Assembly (NCBI GenBank): GCA_046074825.1
Contig: JBJTOZ010000133.1
Coordinates: forward strand, 1 to 41,824
DNA: 41,824 nucleotides
Direction: 5' to 3'
From: JAGVSR01 sp046074825
GTDB lineage: Bacteria > Pseudomonadota > Alphaproteobacteria > Rhizobiales > Hyphomicrobiaceae
Positions 8,505 to 18,010 of this stretch are shown in pieces (position 1 is the first letter of the stretch; each line of letters opens with the position of its first letter). A program made the position numbers and the translations under genes. The notes under the pieces are model-generated. The model made no database searches and had not been told where the DNA came from. It saw only the letters and a program-made list of their open reading frames with translations.

Positions 8505-9851
8505 ATGAATACCACACAAAAAATAATGGTCGTCCCCAAAACACAACTGCCCCATATTATTGTCGTTGGAGGTGGAGCTGGAGGGTTAGAACTTGTAACA
8601 GCGCTTGGAAACAAGTTTGGGCGCAAAAATAAAGCTGATATTACACTCGTTGATCGTTCCCGCACACATATTTGGAAACCTCTACTGCATGAGATTGCAG
8701 CAGGTAGCATGGATGTGGATCAACATGAGCTTGAATACATGGCTCAGGCCCACTGGCACAATTTCAAATTTCGCTACGGAGAAATGATAGGCCTCGATCG
8801 CGAGAAACGCCAACTTATTCTTGCTGCAACTTTTGATGAGGATGGCCGAGAAATCACACCAAAGCGCGCTCTCATTTATGACATTCTGGTAATTGCTGTA
8901 GGAAATATTTCCAATGACTTCGCCACACCAGGAGTTCGTGAACATGCCATCATGCTCGACACGCAAGATCAAGCTGAACGTTTCAACAGAAGGCTATTGA
9001 ATGCCTGCGTACGTGCACAAGCACAAGAGGGTCCTGTAAGACCTGGTCAACTCCATGTCACGATCATAGGGGCAGGAGCGACAGGCACTGAACTTTCCGC
9101 CGAGCTACACCGAACAGCACGTGGTATTGCTGCCTTTGGCCTTGATAAAATTGATCCTGAAAAAGATATAAAAATCACCCTCGTTGAGGCTGCACCACGA
9201 ATTGTTCCAGCCTTGCCTGAACGGCTTTCGGATGCGACTCTAGAAATCCTTAAAAAACTAAATGTTGATGTGCGCACGAATGCGCGCGTCACACGAGTGC
9301 GCGCAGACGGAGTAGAGCTTCAGAGTGGTGCCTTTATTCCATCAGAATTGGTTGTTTGGGCTGCAGGTGTGAAAGGACCATCTGTTCTAAAAAATCTTGA
9401 TGGATTGGAAATAAGCCCCTCAGATACGCTCGTCGTTAAACCAACCCTACAAACCTCAAAAGATAATAATATCTTCGCGATCGGAGATTGTTGTTATTTG
9501 CTCCCTGAAGGCTCAAAATATCCCATACCGCCGAGGGCTCAGGCTGCCCATCAAATGGCCTCTCATGCCTTCAAACAGATCCGTCTGATGATGGCAGGAG
9601 AGCCTTTAGAGCCATTCCTCTATCGCGACTTTGGATCGTTGGTTTCCTTAGGCGAATACTCAACTGTCGGAAGTCTGATGGGCTTTGTTTCGGGGCGCAA
9701 AATGATGATTGAGGGTCTCTTTGCCAAGATGATGTATCGTTCGCTTTACAAAATGCACGAGTGGGCATTACATGGTTTCGGAAAAGTTTTTCTAGATACA
9801 GCTTCACGACTTTTAACCCGCAGAACAGAGCCGCATGTAAAACTGCATTAA
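8505..9851 (+). CDS. ndh: Type II NADH dehydrogenase (NDH-2)
   Basis: A 448-residue membrane-associated flavoprotein that passes electrons from NADH to quinone without pumping protons. The FAD-binding fingerprint IIVVGGGAGGLEL lies at residues 18-30 and the second dinucleotide fold VTIIGAGATGTELSAEL near residues 185-200. NIFAIGDCC near residue 320 is the conserved C-terminal FAD motif, followed by PPRAQAAHQMA. The C-terminal hydrophobic/amphipathic part (FGSLVSLGEYSTVG onward) fits membrane attachment. It stands alone, 62 bases after pheT; AAGG lies roughly a dozen bases before the ATG. Related NAD(P)/FAD oxidoreductases exist, but the full domain order favours NDH-2. Confidence 0.92.
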   Translation: MNTTQKIMVVPKTQLPHIIVVGGGAGGLELVTALGNKFGRKNKADITLVDRSRTHIWKPLLHEIAAGSMDVDQHELEYMAQAHWHNFKFRYGEMIGLDREKRQLILAATFDEDGREITPKRALIYDILVIAVGNISNDFATPGVREHAIMLDTQDQAERFNRRLLNACVRAQAQEGPVRPGQLHVTIIGAGATGTELSAELHRTARGIAAFGLDKIDPEKDIKITLVEAAPRIVPALPERLSDATLEILKKLNVDVRTNARVTRVRADGVELQSGAFIPSELVVWAAGVKGPSVLKNLDGLEISPSDTLVVKPTLQTSKDNNIFAIGDCCYLLPEGSKYPIPPRAQAAHQMASHAFKQIRLMMAGEPLEPFLYRDFGSLVSLGEYSTVGSLMGFVSGRKMMIEGLFAKMMYRSLYKMHEWALHGFGKVFLDTASRLLTRRTEPHVKLH

Positions 9852-10075
9852 GCCTGAACTTTCCTTGACTTTAGAAACTTCTCTCTTTTCTTTCCCATTA
9901 CGGCTGGATTTATAGATCAGAAATACTTAGATAAAGTCTTTGGTTCGGCCTGTCGGCCTGAAAGAAAACCCTAGAAAGGCGTCTTTTTACAGAAGTAAAG
10001 AATGCTCATTTATTACTTAACCTTCACCTTACAAGAAAAATATCTCTAAGAGATTGATCAAACCTCGAGACAATT

Positions 10076-11902
10076 ATGAACCTTCGAAATATTGCGATTA
10101 TTGCACACGTCGATCATGGCAAAACCACGCTTGTTGATGAGCTTCTGAAGCAGTCAGGGGCTTTTCGTGACAATCAAAAAGTTCTTGAACGCGCTATGGA
10201 CTCCAATGATTTGGAGCGAGAGCGCGGTATTACCATTCTGGCTAAATGCACCTCGGTTCAGTGGAAAGGAACACGTATCAATATTGTCGACACCCCTGGC
10301 CACGCTGATTTTGGCGGTGAGGTTGAGCGCATCCTCAATATGGTAGATGGTGTTGTGGTGTTGGTTGACGCTTCGGAAGGACCACTTCCGCAAACCAAAT
10401 TTGTCGTTTCAAAAGCCCTTAAGCAGGGCATACGACCAATCGTTGCTATAAATAAAATAGATCGCCCCGACGAACGACATCTCGAAGTTCTCAACGAAAT
10501 TTTTGATTTATTTGCGAACCTCGATGCAACGGATGAGCAACTTGATTTTCCTGTTCTTTATGGCTCAGGACGGAATGGTTGGATGGCTCTTGATCCTGCA
10601 GGACCTAAGGAAAGTCTTGCACCAATGTTTGATCTCATAGTTCAGCACGTTCCACCACCTACCATTCAAGAAGGTCCAGTACGCATCCTAGCAACGACGT
10701 TGGAAGCCGATGCATTTCTCGGTCGCATTCTGACAGGACGTGTTACTTCTGGAAAAGTAAAATCTAATCAAATGCTCAAAGCATTAAATCGCGATGGTAA
10801 AGTTGTTGAGAATTTCCGTGTCACAAAATTACTCGGCTTTCGGGGTTTAGACCGAGAACCGATCGAAGAGGCAGAGGCTGGTGATATCGTTGCGCTCGCA
10901 GGAATGAGTGAGGCAACTGTTGCTGACACCCTGTGCGATCCCTCTATTGAGACGCCTTTATCTACCCAACCAATAGATCCACCAACGCTCTCCATGACTT
11001 TTCGCATTAACGATGGTCCTTTTGCTGGTCAGGAAGGAGACAAAGTCCAAAGCCGTGTGATCCGCGAACGACTTTTAAAGGAGTCTGAAAGAAACATCGC
11101 AATCCGCGTTTCCACCTCCTCAGACAGCGATTCATTTGATGTTTCTGGTCGAGGAGAACTTCAACTTGCAATTCTAATCGAAAATATGCGCAGAGAAGGA
11201 TTTGAACTCACTGTCTCACGTCCTCAAGTTGTAATCCGATTGGATGAAGCAACAGGACAGAAATTGGAACCAATCGAAGAAGTAATTATTGATGTTGATG
11301 ATGGACACACAGGTATCGTAGTCCAAAAACTTTCTGAGAGAAAAGGAGAACTGATAGAAATGCGTCCCTCCGGTGGCGGACGCACCCGCATAGTTTTTCA
11401 CGTTCCAACGCGCAGCCTTCTTGGTTATCAATCAGAACTTTTATCGGACACCCGCGGCACCGCAGTGTTAAATAAATTGTTTCACAAATACGCCCCTTAT
11501 AAAGGGGAAATCAGCGGACGACGAACAGGTGTTTTAATTTCAAACTCTGATGGAGAAGCTGCCGCCTATGCAATTTTCAATCTTCAGGATCGTGGTCCCT
11601 TTTTTATTAACCCACAAACACGCGTTTATACAGGTATGATTGTAGGAGAACACACAAGAGATAATGACCTTGAAGTCAATGTCGTCAAGGGGAAGAAACT
11701 GACAAATGTCCGCGCTTCAGGAAAAGATGACGCCGTTCTTCTGACGCCCCCTATCAAATTAACTCTTGAAAAAGCTATGTCCTACATCACCTCTGAGGAA
11801 CTTGTTGAAGTGACCCCACAATCTATTCGTCTGCGCAAACGCTGGCTTGATCCCAACGAAAGAAAGCGGCAAGAACGCAAGAAAGAGGCAGAAGTTGCCT
11901 GA
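10076..11902 (+). CDS. typA: Ribosome-associated translational GTPase TypA/BipA
   Basis: A 608-residue translational GTPase related to EF-G and LepA that helps 50S assembly and growth under stress or cold. The G1 loop AHVDHGKT lies at residues 10-17, switch I contains RERGITI, G3 is DTPGHADFGGE, and G4 is NKIDRPDER. After domain II come the elongation-factor-like domains and the specific C-terminal region (LLGYQSELLSDTRGTAV, GEHTRDNDLEVNVVKGKKLTN). Length is normal. It ends in TGA. The 224-base gap upstream of it holds no other gene. Confidence 0.98.
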   Translation: MNLRNIAIIAHVDHGKTTLVDELLKQSGAFRDNQKVLERAMDSNDLERERGITILAKCTSVQWKGTRINIVDTPGHADFGGEVERILNMVDGVVVLVDASEGPLPQTKFVVSKALKQGIRPIVAINKIDRPDERHLEVLNEIFDLFANLDATDEQLDFPVLYGSGRNGWMALDPAGPKESLAPMFDLIVQHVPPPTIQEGPVRILATTLEADAFLGRILTGRVTSGKVKSNQMLKALNRDGKVVENFRVTKLLGFRGLDREPIEEAEAGDIVALAGMSEATVADTLCDPSIETPLSTQPIDPPTLSMTFRINDGPFAGQEGDKVQSRVIRERLLKESERNIAIRVSTSSDSDSFDVSGRGELQLAILIENMRREGFELTVSRPQVVIRLDEATGQKLEPIEEVIIDVDDGHTGIVVQKLSERKGELIEMRPSGGGRTRIVFHVPTRSLLGYQSELLSDTRGTAVLNKLFHKYAPYKGEISGRRTGVLISNSDGEAAAYAIFNLQDRGPFFINPQTRVYTGMIVGEHTRDNDLEVNVVKGKKLTNVRASGKDDAVLLTPPIKLTLEKAMSYITSEELVEVTPQSIRLRKRWLDPNERKRQERKKEAEVA

Positions 11903-12103
11903 CAAGCATGGACATAATTTGTGTCTTGAGACAAGTGGATCAAAAAGAGAAAATATTGCTTCTAAAATCTCCTCAAGCCTGTGCATATGTCCGTGACAGA
12001 CCACCTCTGAGAGATGAAGACTTTTATTAAATTTACAGGTTAGAAAATCGACCAATAGTATCACCACCGTTAATCTAGATAATTCCTTCAAGAAGCAATC
12101 AAC

Positions 12104-13420
12104 ATGAACTTGGCTTCTGCATGGCCCCAAAACATCAAACCAACAACAGAATATGAGGCAGCTCTTGATCACCTGAAGGGTGCGCGAGGAAACCTCTTTA
12201 TTACAGGCCGTGCTGGTTCTGGAAAATCAACCCTTTTACGCTGTCTTAAGGATCTATTTCCCGAAGACGTAGTTGTTGTTGCTCCAACGGGACTGGCAGC
12301 CGTTAATGTCGGAGGACAGACCATCCACTCTTTTTTTGGCCTTCCACCAGGGCTTATCACGCAAGAAAATATCCGCCGCTCTCGAAACGGGCAAATTATG
12401 CGCCGAATTAAATATCTTTTTATTGATGAAGTCTCCATGGTTCGATCCGATCTGATGTGGTCCATCGATCAATGCTTACGCATAAACAGGGGGCGTCAGA
12501 GAGAACCTTTTGGCGGAGTTTGTCTTGTACTTTTTGGCGATCTTCATCAACTTCCCCCCGTTGTGCAAGAAACTGAGGTGGCTGAGCATCTTCTGAGTGA
12601 ATATGGAGGGGTTTTTTTCTTTTGTGTTCCCGCGTTACAAGAAGGCCAAGGAACAAAACTCTTAGAACTAAGCAATATTTTCAGGCAAAAAGATGAGAAT
12701 TTAATTCAGATACTAGGGCGGATCTGTGAAGGGGAAATTACAAAAGACGACTTAGCCGTTCTCAATCAATGCGTGCGCCCACTACAAACACTCCCGAAAA
12801 ATGAGAATTATCTTATCCTTACTCCAACAAACAAAGCTGCCAATGAGATCAATGAAGCGCAACTTAAAGCTCTTGCAGGAAATATTTATCACTATGAGGC
12901 AGGAATTACAGGAGATTTCAATCCCTCGGCTCATCCAACAGATTCAACTCTTAAACTCAAAGTCGGTGCAAAAGTCATTCTTTTGAGAAATCATCCTGAT
13001 CGTCATTGGGTGAATGGAACTTTAGCCGTGATCTCAAAACTTTCGAATAAGCAAGTTTGGGTAAGAATAAATGAAAAAGAATATGAGGTTGAATCGACAG
13101 CATGGGAAAATCGACGCTACGCTTTTAATAGTGAGAAGGACAAAATTACTGAAACCGTCGTCGGAAGTTTTAAGCAATTTCCTCTTCGTCTGGCTTGGGC
13201 CATGACAATTCATAAAGCGCAGGGGCTCACATTCGATAAAGTCTTCATCAATTTTGGCCAAGGAACCTTTGCGCATGGACAAACATACGTCGCTTTATCA
13301 AGGTGCCGTTCGTTGGAGGGATTAGCTCTCGCTCGACCCCTGCGAGCAGCCGACATCCTCTTTGACCGCTCTGTATTGGGGTACCGCGAGCAATTCCCGC
13401 GTCTTCTTACTGCCCTGTGA
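12104..13420 (+). CDS. PIF1-like superfamily 1B DNA helicase / AAA family ATPase
   Basis: A 438-residue helicase. Walker A is GRAGSGKS at residues 35-42; motif Ia, VVVAPTGLAAVNVGGQTIHS, follows; Walker B is LFIDEVSMV near residue 107; motif III is LFGDLHQLPPV; and the C-terminal part has WAMTIHKAQGLTFDKV and TYVALSRCRSLEG. These are the signatures of PIF1/RecD2-type 5'-3' helicases. PIF1 proteins unwind DNA, including G-quadruplexes and R-loops, but the role of this bacterial member is unknown. There is no extra nuclease domain. It stands alone, ends in TGA, and looks like the surrounding genes in base composition. Confidence 0.88.
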   Translation: MNLASAWPQNIKPTTEYEAALDHLKGARGNLFITGRAGSGKSTLLRCLKDLFPEDVVVVAPTGLAAVNVGGQTIHSFFGLPPGLITQENIRRSRNGQIMRRIKYLFIDEVSMVRSDLMWSIDQCLRINRGRQREPFGGVCLVLFGDLHQLPPVVQETEVAEHLLSEYGGVFFFCVPALQEGQGTKLLELSNIFRQKDENLIQILGRICEGEITKDDLAVLNQCVRPLQTLPKNENYLILTPTNKAANEINEAQLKALAGNIYHYEAGITGDFNPSAHPTDSTLKLKVGAKVILLRNHPDRHWVNGTLAVISKLSNKQVWVRINEKEYEVESTAWENRRYAFNSEKDKITETVVGSFKQFPLRLAWAMTIHKAQGLTFDKVFINFGQGTFAHGQTYVALSRCRSLEGLALARPLRAADILFDRSVLGYREQFPRLLTAL

Positions 13421-13504
13421 AAGTGGGTTTTATCAAAAATCAAATCTATACTACTGATATTACTTCTTTTTTTATGTTTTATGTACCCCGCATGCGTCGG
13501 ATTT

Positions 13505-13538
13505 ACGCAATGCAGCAATTTATGTTGCGTCGCACAAC
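13505..13538. promoter_or_regulatory. TGC-rich inverted repeats upstream of the phasin gene
   Basis: ACGCAA at 13505-13510 is the exact complement of TTGCGT at 13525-13530, with TGCAGCA between them, and the right arm overlaps a second imperfect palindrome, GTTGCGTCGCACAAC, at 13524-13538. It lies about 170 bases before the phasin start. Phasin genes in PHA-storing bacteria are often repressed by PhaR at TGC-rich sites, so this is a candidate operator; it is also downstream of the helicase stop. Confidence 0.35.
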
Positions 13539-13703
13539 AAACTATGAGATAAAACGTTTTCTCTTAGAGATCTTCTCTTAAAAAGTGGGGTCTCTGAGTT
13601 GAAAACAGTTCACCACCGCCTAAATGCTCTTCATTAAAACCTTTTTGATCTGCCCTACGTACTACTAATTTAATTACAGATTTACAAACTCGAGGATGCC
13701 CCC

Positions 13704-14159
13704 ATGAACGACCAATTTACCCGTCAAGCACAAGAAATGTTCTCAGCAGCAAAAGATGCGCGTATTCCTGAAAATATTCAAGCTATTGCAGAAGATGGCG
13801 TTGCAAAGACCCGCGAAGCTTTTGACAAGTTTCAATCATTCTCAAAAGATGGCGTGAAAACAATGGAAAACGTTATGCTGGCAGCACAGGCTGGCGCTCG
13901 CTCTATTGGTGAAAAGGTACTTCGCCAAGTAGAAATTAATACGGAAGCTGCTCTCGACGCAGCAGAAGCCATTGCACGAGCTAAAACTGTCCCTGAAATG
14001 TTTAAGCTGCAATCAAGCTATGTTCAGCAGCAACTGACAGCTTCTGCAAACCAAGTCAAAGAGCTTTTTGAATTGTCTTCTAAGGTCGCTCAGCAAACCT
14101 TTGAAACCTTAAATTCTGCAGCTTCCAAGACTTTCGAGCAAATGAAGAAGCCAAACTAA
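13704..14159 (+). CDS. Phasin, polyhydroxyalkanoate granule surface protein
   Basis: A 151-residue, almost entirely helical, Ala/Gln/Lys-rich protein. Patterns such as FDKFQSFSKDGVKTMENVMLAAQAGARSIGEKV and MFKLQSSYVQQQL followed by QVKELFELSSKVAQ are those of the Phasin_2 family common in alphaproteobacteria. Phasins coat storage granules of polyhydroxybutyrate or related polymers. GAGGA lies about eight bases before the ATG, and a strong terminator follows, so it is a single-gene unit. No PHA synthase or PhaR gene is in the window. A granule-independent stress role, proposed for some phasins, cannot be excluded. Confidence 0.9.
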   Translation: MNDQFTRQAQEMFSAAKDARIPENIQAIAEDGVAKTREAFDKFQSFSKDGVKTMENVMLAAQAGARSIGEKVLRQVEINTEAALDAAEAIARAKTVPEMFKLQSSYVQQQLTASANQVKELFELSSKVAQQTFETLNSAASKTFEQMKKPN

Positions 14160-14190
14160 CCTTACTTCTTAAGTTATAATTTCATTTCAA

Positions 14191-14219
14191 AAGGCCTGGG
14201 TCTCTCTCAGGCCTTTTTC
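14191..14219 (+). terminator. Rho-independent terminator of the phasin gene
   Basis: AAGGCCTG at 14191-14198 pairs perfectly with CAGGCCTT at 14208-14215 around a nine-base loop, and the stem runs into a T-rich tract. It begins 32 bases after the stop codon. Confidence 0.92.
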
Positions 14220-14519
14220 TTTGATAGGGAGGGTTAAAAGGTACGATCCTAACCTAAAAGTCTTTTCACTAAAATTGTCTACCAAAAGCCAAGACCTGAT
14301 TTCTTAAAATCTTTTTGCATCGGAATTTACCCTTTTAGAGCCTTGAAAAATCTACAATTAGTAGATGCGCCCATAATCATAGACTCGAATATTAAAAAAT
14401 TAGACCTCAATTAAAAATAGATTCTCCCCAAAAAAAATGTAAAAGTTTAATTCTAGTTGGCATTTTCATAAATGAGCTTTCCGATTAAAATAGCAATCAA
14501 TAAATCCTTATTTTAAGAC
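14220..14519. other. AT-rich gap before ppa
   Basis: About 300 bases of very AT-rich sequence lie between the phasin terminator and ppa. I see no open frame of note, no tRNA and no strong hairpin. It presumably contains the ppa promoter, but no confident -35/-10 pair was found. Confidence 0.4.
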
Positions 14520-15053
14520 ATGCGTATAGAAGCCATCCGTATTGGAGTTAGTCCCCCTCAAGACATAAATGTCATTGTTGAAGTTCCTGTAGGCGGAGAG
14601 CCCATTAAATATGAATTAGACAAGGCATCTGGAACGCTGATTGTTGACCGCTTCTTGTATACCCCGATGCGGTATCCTGGAAATTATGGCTTTGTTCCCC
14701 ACACTCTATCCTCAGATGGAGACCCAATTGATGTCCTTGTCTGTAACACCAGAGCTATAGTTCCTGGAGCAGTCATAAACTGCAGACCTATAGGCGTACT
14801 TGTTATGGAAGATGACGGGGGTGGAGATGAGAAGCTCATTGCCGTTCCAAGTTCAAAACTAACAAAACGATATGATAACGTCCGAAATTTCACTGATCTC
14901 CCCCCCATTACCAAAGAACAAATTGAGCATTTTTTTGCACATTATAAAGATTTAGAGCCAGGAAAGTGGGTCAAAATCCATCATTGGGGGAATGCAGAGG
15001 AAGCCCAAAAATATATCCTTGATGCCATTAATAGGGCCTCTCAGGTAAAGTAG
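14520..15053 (+). CDS. ppa: Inorganic pyrophosphatase, family I
   Basis: A 177-residue cytoplasmic enzyme that hydrolyses pyrophosphate to phosphate and so drives biosynthetic reactions forward. Conserved pieces are VEVPVGGEPIKYELDK, the YPGNYGFVPHT stretch, and the metal-binding signature GDPIDVLV; further on, KWVKIHHWGNAEEAQKYI matches the family C terminus. Length is normal for bacterial family I. It is followed after about 100 bases by dapB. The Shine-Dalgarno site is weak (AT-rich upstream sequence). Confidence 0.97.
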   Translation: MRIEAIRIGVSPPQDINVIVEVPVGGEPIKYELDKASGTLIVDRFLYTPMRYPGNYGFVPHTLSSDGDPIDVLVCNTRAIVPGAVINCRPIGVLVMEDDGGGDEKLIAVPSSKLTKRYDNVRNFTDLPPITKEQIEHFFAHYKDLEPGKWVKIHHWGNAEEAQKYILDAINRASQVK

Positions 15054-15155
15054 TTCTGCACCTTGTTGCGGAATACCTTCATATTAGTCTTCCCGCTCGA
15101 CAGGGCGATTGGTATATCAGCCCATATTCAACATCTAGAATAAGGATACCTCAAG

Positions 15156-15962
15156 GTGCCCAAAATCAAAATTTCTATCATGGGTGCCGCAGGACGCATG
15201 GGGCGAGAACTAGTTCGCGCGATACATTCTCATGAAGCATGCTCCTTGTTAGGGGGCATTGAACCGACAGGCAGCCCTTGTTGTGGGAAGGATCTTGGGG
15301 AGCTTGCAGGAATTGGAGCTATCGGCATACTAGTAACAGATAATGCACTCGCTCTTATCGCTCAATCAGATGCCATAATTGATTTTACTTCTCCACAAGC
15401 GACAGTCGAATTTGCTGGATACGCTGCCAACGCACGCATCACTCATGTCATTGGAACGACTGGCCTCGATAGAAATGCTGAAGCAGCTCTACTAGCAGCC
15501 GCACGGCATGCCACGCTTATTAAGTCTGCCAATATGAGCCTCGGAGTGAATGTCGTTACAGCTCTCACGCGAAAAATTGCACAGGTTTTAAATGCCGATT
15601 ACGATATTGAAATTCTTGAAATGCACCATCGTAACAAAGTTGATGCCCCCTCGGGTACAGCCTTAATGCTGGGTTCAGCTGCAGCAGATGGACGTGGCAT
15701 TAATCTTTCAGAAACCTCCATTCGATCGCGGGACGGAAATACAGGACCACGACCCCGTGGAGATATCGGTTTTGCAACATTAAGGGGAGGAAGCGTTGTA
15801 GGAGACCATGCGGTGATATTTGCAGGAGAGGGGGAAGAGATCACCATTCGCCATCATGCTTCAGATAGGGGCATTTTTGCGCGTGGCGCCCTTGCTGCTG
15901 CTCTTTGGGGACAGGGGAAAGGGCCTGGTCTTTTTTCTATGTCCGACGTTCTTGGAATTTAA
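15156..15962 (+). CDS. dapB: 4-hydroxy-tetrahydrodipicolinate reductase
   Basis: This 268-residue enzyme reduces hydroxytetrahydrodipicolinate in the diaminopimelate/lysine pathway. The nucleotide-binding loop GAAGRMG lies at residues 10-16; the middle has DFTSPQATVEF and GTTGLD; the catalytic region is EMHHRNKVDAPSGTA; and the C-terminal part has RGGSVVGDHAVIFAGEGEEI. The start is GTG at 15156, since the next ATG falls inside the nucleotide-binding strand; AAGGAT lies upstream. gpmA begins 14 bases after its stop, suggesting co-transcription. asd, dapF and a DapC-like aminotransferase of the same pathway are elsewhere in the window. Confidence 0.97.
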   Translation: MPKIKISIMGAAGRMGRELVRAIHSHEACSLLGGIEPTGSPCCGKDLGELAGIGAIGILVTDNALALIAQSDAIIDFTSPQATVEFAGYAANARITHVIGTTGLDRNAEAALLAAARHATLIKSANMSLGVNVVTALTRKIAQVLNADYDIEILEMHHRNKVDAPSGTALMLGSAAADGRGINLSETSIRSRDGNTGPRPRGDIGFATLRGGSVVGDHAVIFAGEGEEITIRHHASDRGIFARGALAAALWGQGKGPGLFSMSDVLGI

Positions 15963-15976
15963 GGCCGTTCGCTCGA

Positions 15977-16657
15977 ATGAAAAAATCTCATCTTGTCCAT
16001 GAAGACAACTGCCATATCTTAGTGCTTGTGCGTCATGGCCAAAGCGAATGGAACCGTCTTAATCTGTTTACAGGATGGCGCGACCCCGACCTGACAGAAA
16101 GAGGCGTTATAGAGGCGCGATGGGCAGGACGGGTCTTGCGAGATTATGGGCTTAAATTTGATCAGGGTTTTACAAGCTGCTTGCGCAGAGCCCAAAATAC
16201 CTTGAACATCATCCTTGATGTCATGGGACAATCAAAAGTTCCAATTGAAAAAAATGAAGCCTTAAACGAACGAGATTATGGGCAGCTCTCAGGACTAGAT
16301 AAGGATGAAGCTAAAACACGCTTCGGCGAAGAAATGGTTAAGAGATGGCGCAGAAGCTACGATATTCCGCCACCAGGAGGGGAAAGTCTGAAAGATACGG
16401 CAGAACGAGTTCTTCCCTACTATAAAAAATATATATGGCCCTCTCTTTCTGCAGGTCGGACCGTTATCATTGCAGCACATGGAAATTCCCTTCGCGCGCT
16501 TATCATGCAATTGGAGGGATTATCAGGCGAGGAGATTATCAAACGAGAGCTCGCAACAGGCGCTCCCATTGTGTACAAACTCAATGAACAAGGTACAGTT
16601 GTTGATCGCATAGATCTTGTGGCCTCTGAAAGTAAAGATGAGAATGAAGTCTTGTGA
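15977..16657 (+). CDS. gpmA: 2,3-bisphosphoglycerate-dependent phosphoglycerate mutase
   Basis: A 226-residue glycolytic enzyme interconverting 3- and 2-phosphoglycerate. The catalytic histidine is H20 in LVRHGQSEWN, followed by LFTGWRDPDLTERG, SCLRRAQNT, EALNERDYGQLSGLDKDEA, PPPGGESLKDTAERV, and the second histidine in AAHGNSLRAL. The ATG at 15977 gives a short family-like N terminus; the frame is open to 15905 but overlaps dapB there. It follows dapB by 14 bases and ends in TGA. The dPGM-type signatures favour gpmA over a generic histidine phosphatase. Confidence 0.95.
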   Translation: MKKSHLVHEDNCHILVLVRHGQSEWNRLNLFTGWRDPDLTERGVIEARWAGRVLRDYGLKFDQGFTSCLRRAQNTLNIILDVMGQSKVPIEKNEALNERDYGQLSGLDKDEAKTRFGEEMVKRWRRSYDIPPPGGESLKDTAERVLPYYKKYIWPSLSAGRTVIIAAHGNSLRALIMQLEGLSGEEIIKRELATGAPIVYKLNEQGTVVDRIDLVASESKDENEVL

Positions 16658-16751
16658 GTTCACCTAAAGCTTGAAAAGATAAATGAGGTTGAGCCTGCTA
16701 ATGAAAGAAAGCAAAACTAAAATTAATCAATAAACTATATCGAGAATTGAG

Positions 16752-17867
16752 ATGACACCCTTAAAACTTCTTCTTCTTCCAGGCGATGGCATAGGCATTG
16801 AAACAATGGCCGAAGTTGAGCGGCTAATTGATTTCTTTAATAAGAAAAATAAAAATGTGCTATTTGATATTGAAAGAGATTTTGTGGGTGGATCTGCCTA
16901 TGACAAATATGGCGTTGCCGTCACGGATGAATGTGTTTCCAAAGCAAAAAAAGCAGACGCGGTAATTTTTGGAGCTGTAGGAGGTCCTAAGTGGGACAAA
17001 GTTCCCTACATTCATCGCCCTGAAGCTGGCCTTCTGCGCTTACGTAAAGATTTGGGGCTCTATGCCAATTTACGACCCGCTCTTTGCTATAAAGCTCTGG
17101 CTGATGCGTCTTCTCTCAAGCCTGAAATAGTAGAGGGTCTTGATATCCTGATTGTAAGAGAACTGACGGGAGGCGTTTATTTTGGAGAACCCAAAGAAAT
17201 AGTAACATTGGAAAATGGTGAGAAACGCGCCGTTGACACTCAAATCTACACCACACATGAAATTGAAAGAATTGCAAAAGTTGCATTTGATCTTGCCCGC
17301 AAAAGAAAGAAAAAGGTTCATTCCGCTGAAAAAAGGAATGTCATGAAAACAGGTGTTCTTTGGAATGAAGTTCTAACAGCCACCCATAAATCCTACGCTC
17401 CAGATATTCAATTAGAACATATCCTTGCAGATAATTGCGCCATGCAGCTCATTAGAAATCCAAAACAATTTGATGTGATTGTAACCGATAATCTTTTTGG
17501 GGATGTCCTCTCAGATGAGGCAGCAATGTGCACAGGTTCTTTGGGTATGCTCCCCTCCGCATCTTTAGGAGCACCTGATCCCTCTACTGGCAAAAGAATG
17601 TCTCTCTATGAGCCTGTCCATGGGTCAGCTCCAGATATTGCAGGAAAAAATCTTGCAAACCCGATAGCAACAATTTCGTCCTTTGGTATGGCTCTTCGTT
17701 ATTCCCTGAATATGGCTCCTCTTGCAGATCTTCTTGATAAAGCCATTGAGGGGACCCTAGCCGATGGTCTGAGAACTTCTGATATTATGCAGACAGGCAA
17801 GACCAAGGTTTCTACAACTGAGATGGGGCAAGCCATAATGGAGAATTTGGAAAAACTGGCCGCTTAA
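16752..17867 (+). CDS. leuB: 3-isopropylmalate dehydrogenase
   Basis: A 371-residue NAD-dependent oxidative decarboxylase of leucine synthesis. It starts LKLLLLPGDGIGIE and contains GAVGGPKWD, the substrate-binding RPEAGLLRLRKDLGLYANLRP, RELTGGVYFGEP, and the metal-binding DVIVTDNLFGDVLSDEA, followed by the nucleotide-site EPVHGSAPDIAGKNLANP. The length and the RPEAGLLRLRK stretch fit LeuB better than isocitrate or tartrate dehydrogenase. leuC and leuD are not in the window. It is followed by asd after 143 bases, a pairing known in proteobacteria. Confidence 0.96.
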   Translation: MTPLKLLLLPGDGIGIETMAEVERLIDFFNKKNKNVLFDIERDFVGGSAYDKYGVAVTDECVSKAKKADAVIFGAVGGPKWDKVPYIHRPEAGLLRLRKDLGLYANLRPALCYKALADASSLKPEIVEGLDILIVRELTGGVYFGEPKEIVTLENGEKRAVDTQIYTTHEIERIAKVAFDLARKRKKKVHSAEKRNVMKTGVLWNEVLTATHKSYAPDIQLEHILADNCAMQLIRNPKQFDVIVTDNLFGDVLSDEAAMCTGSLGMLPSASLGAPDPSTGKRMSLYEPVHGSAPDIAGKNLANPIATISSFGMALRYSLNMAPLADLLDKAIEGTLADGLRTSDIMQTGKTKVSTTEMGQAIMENLEKLAA

Positions 17868-18010
17868 ACTTCTACCTCATACGATGTCAACAACTCTGAT
17901 CCCTGTCCAGCTTGCCACAACATGGAACGCCGCGTAATGGGTTTTGAAGAGTTAAAAAGTCAACCCCTGACGCAAAACATATTTCAACTTGATAAATCAA
18001 GGATAATTTT

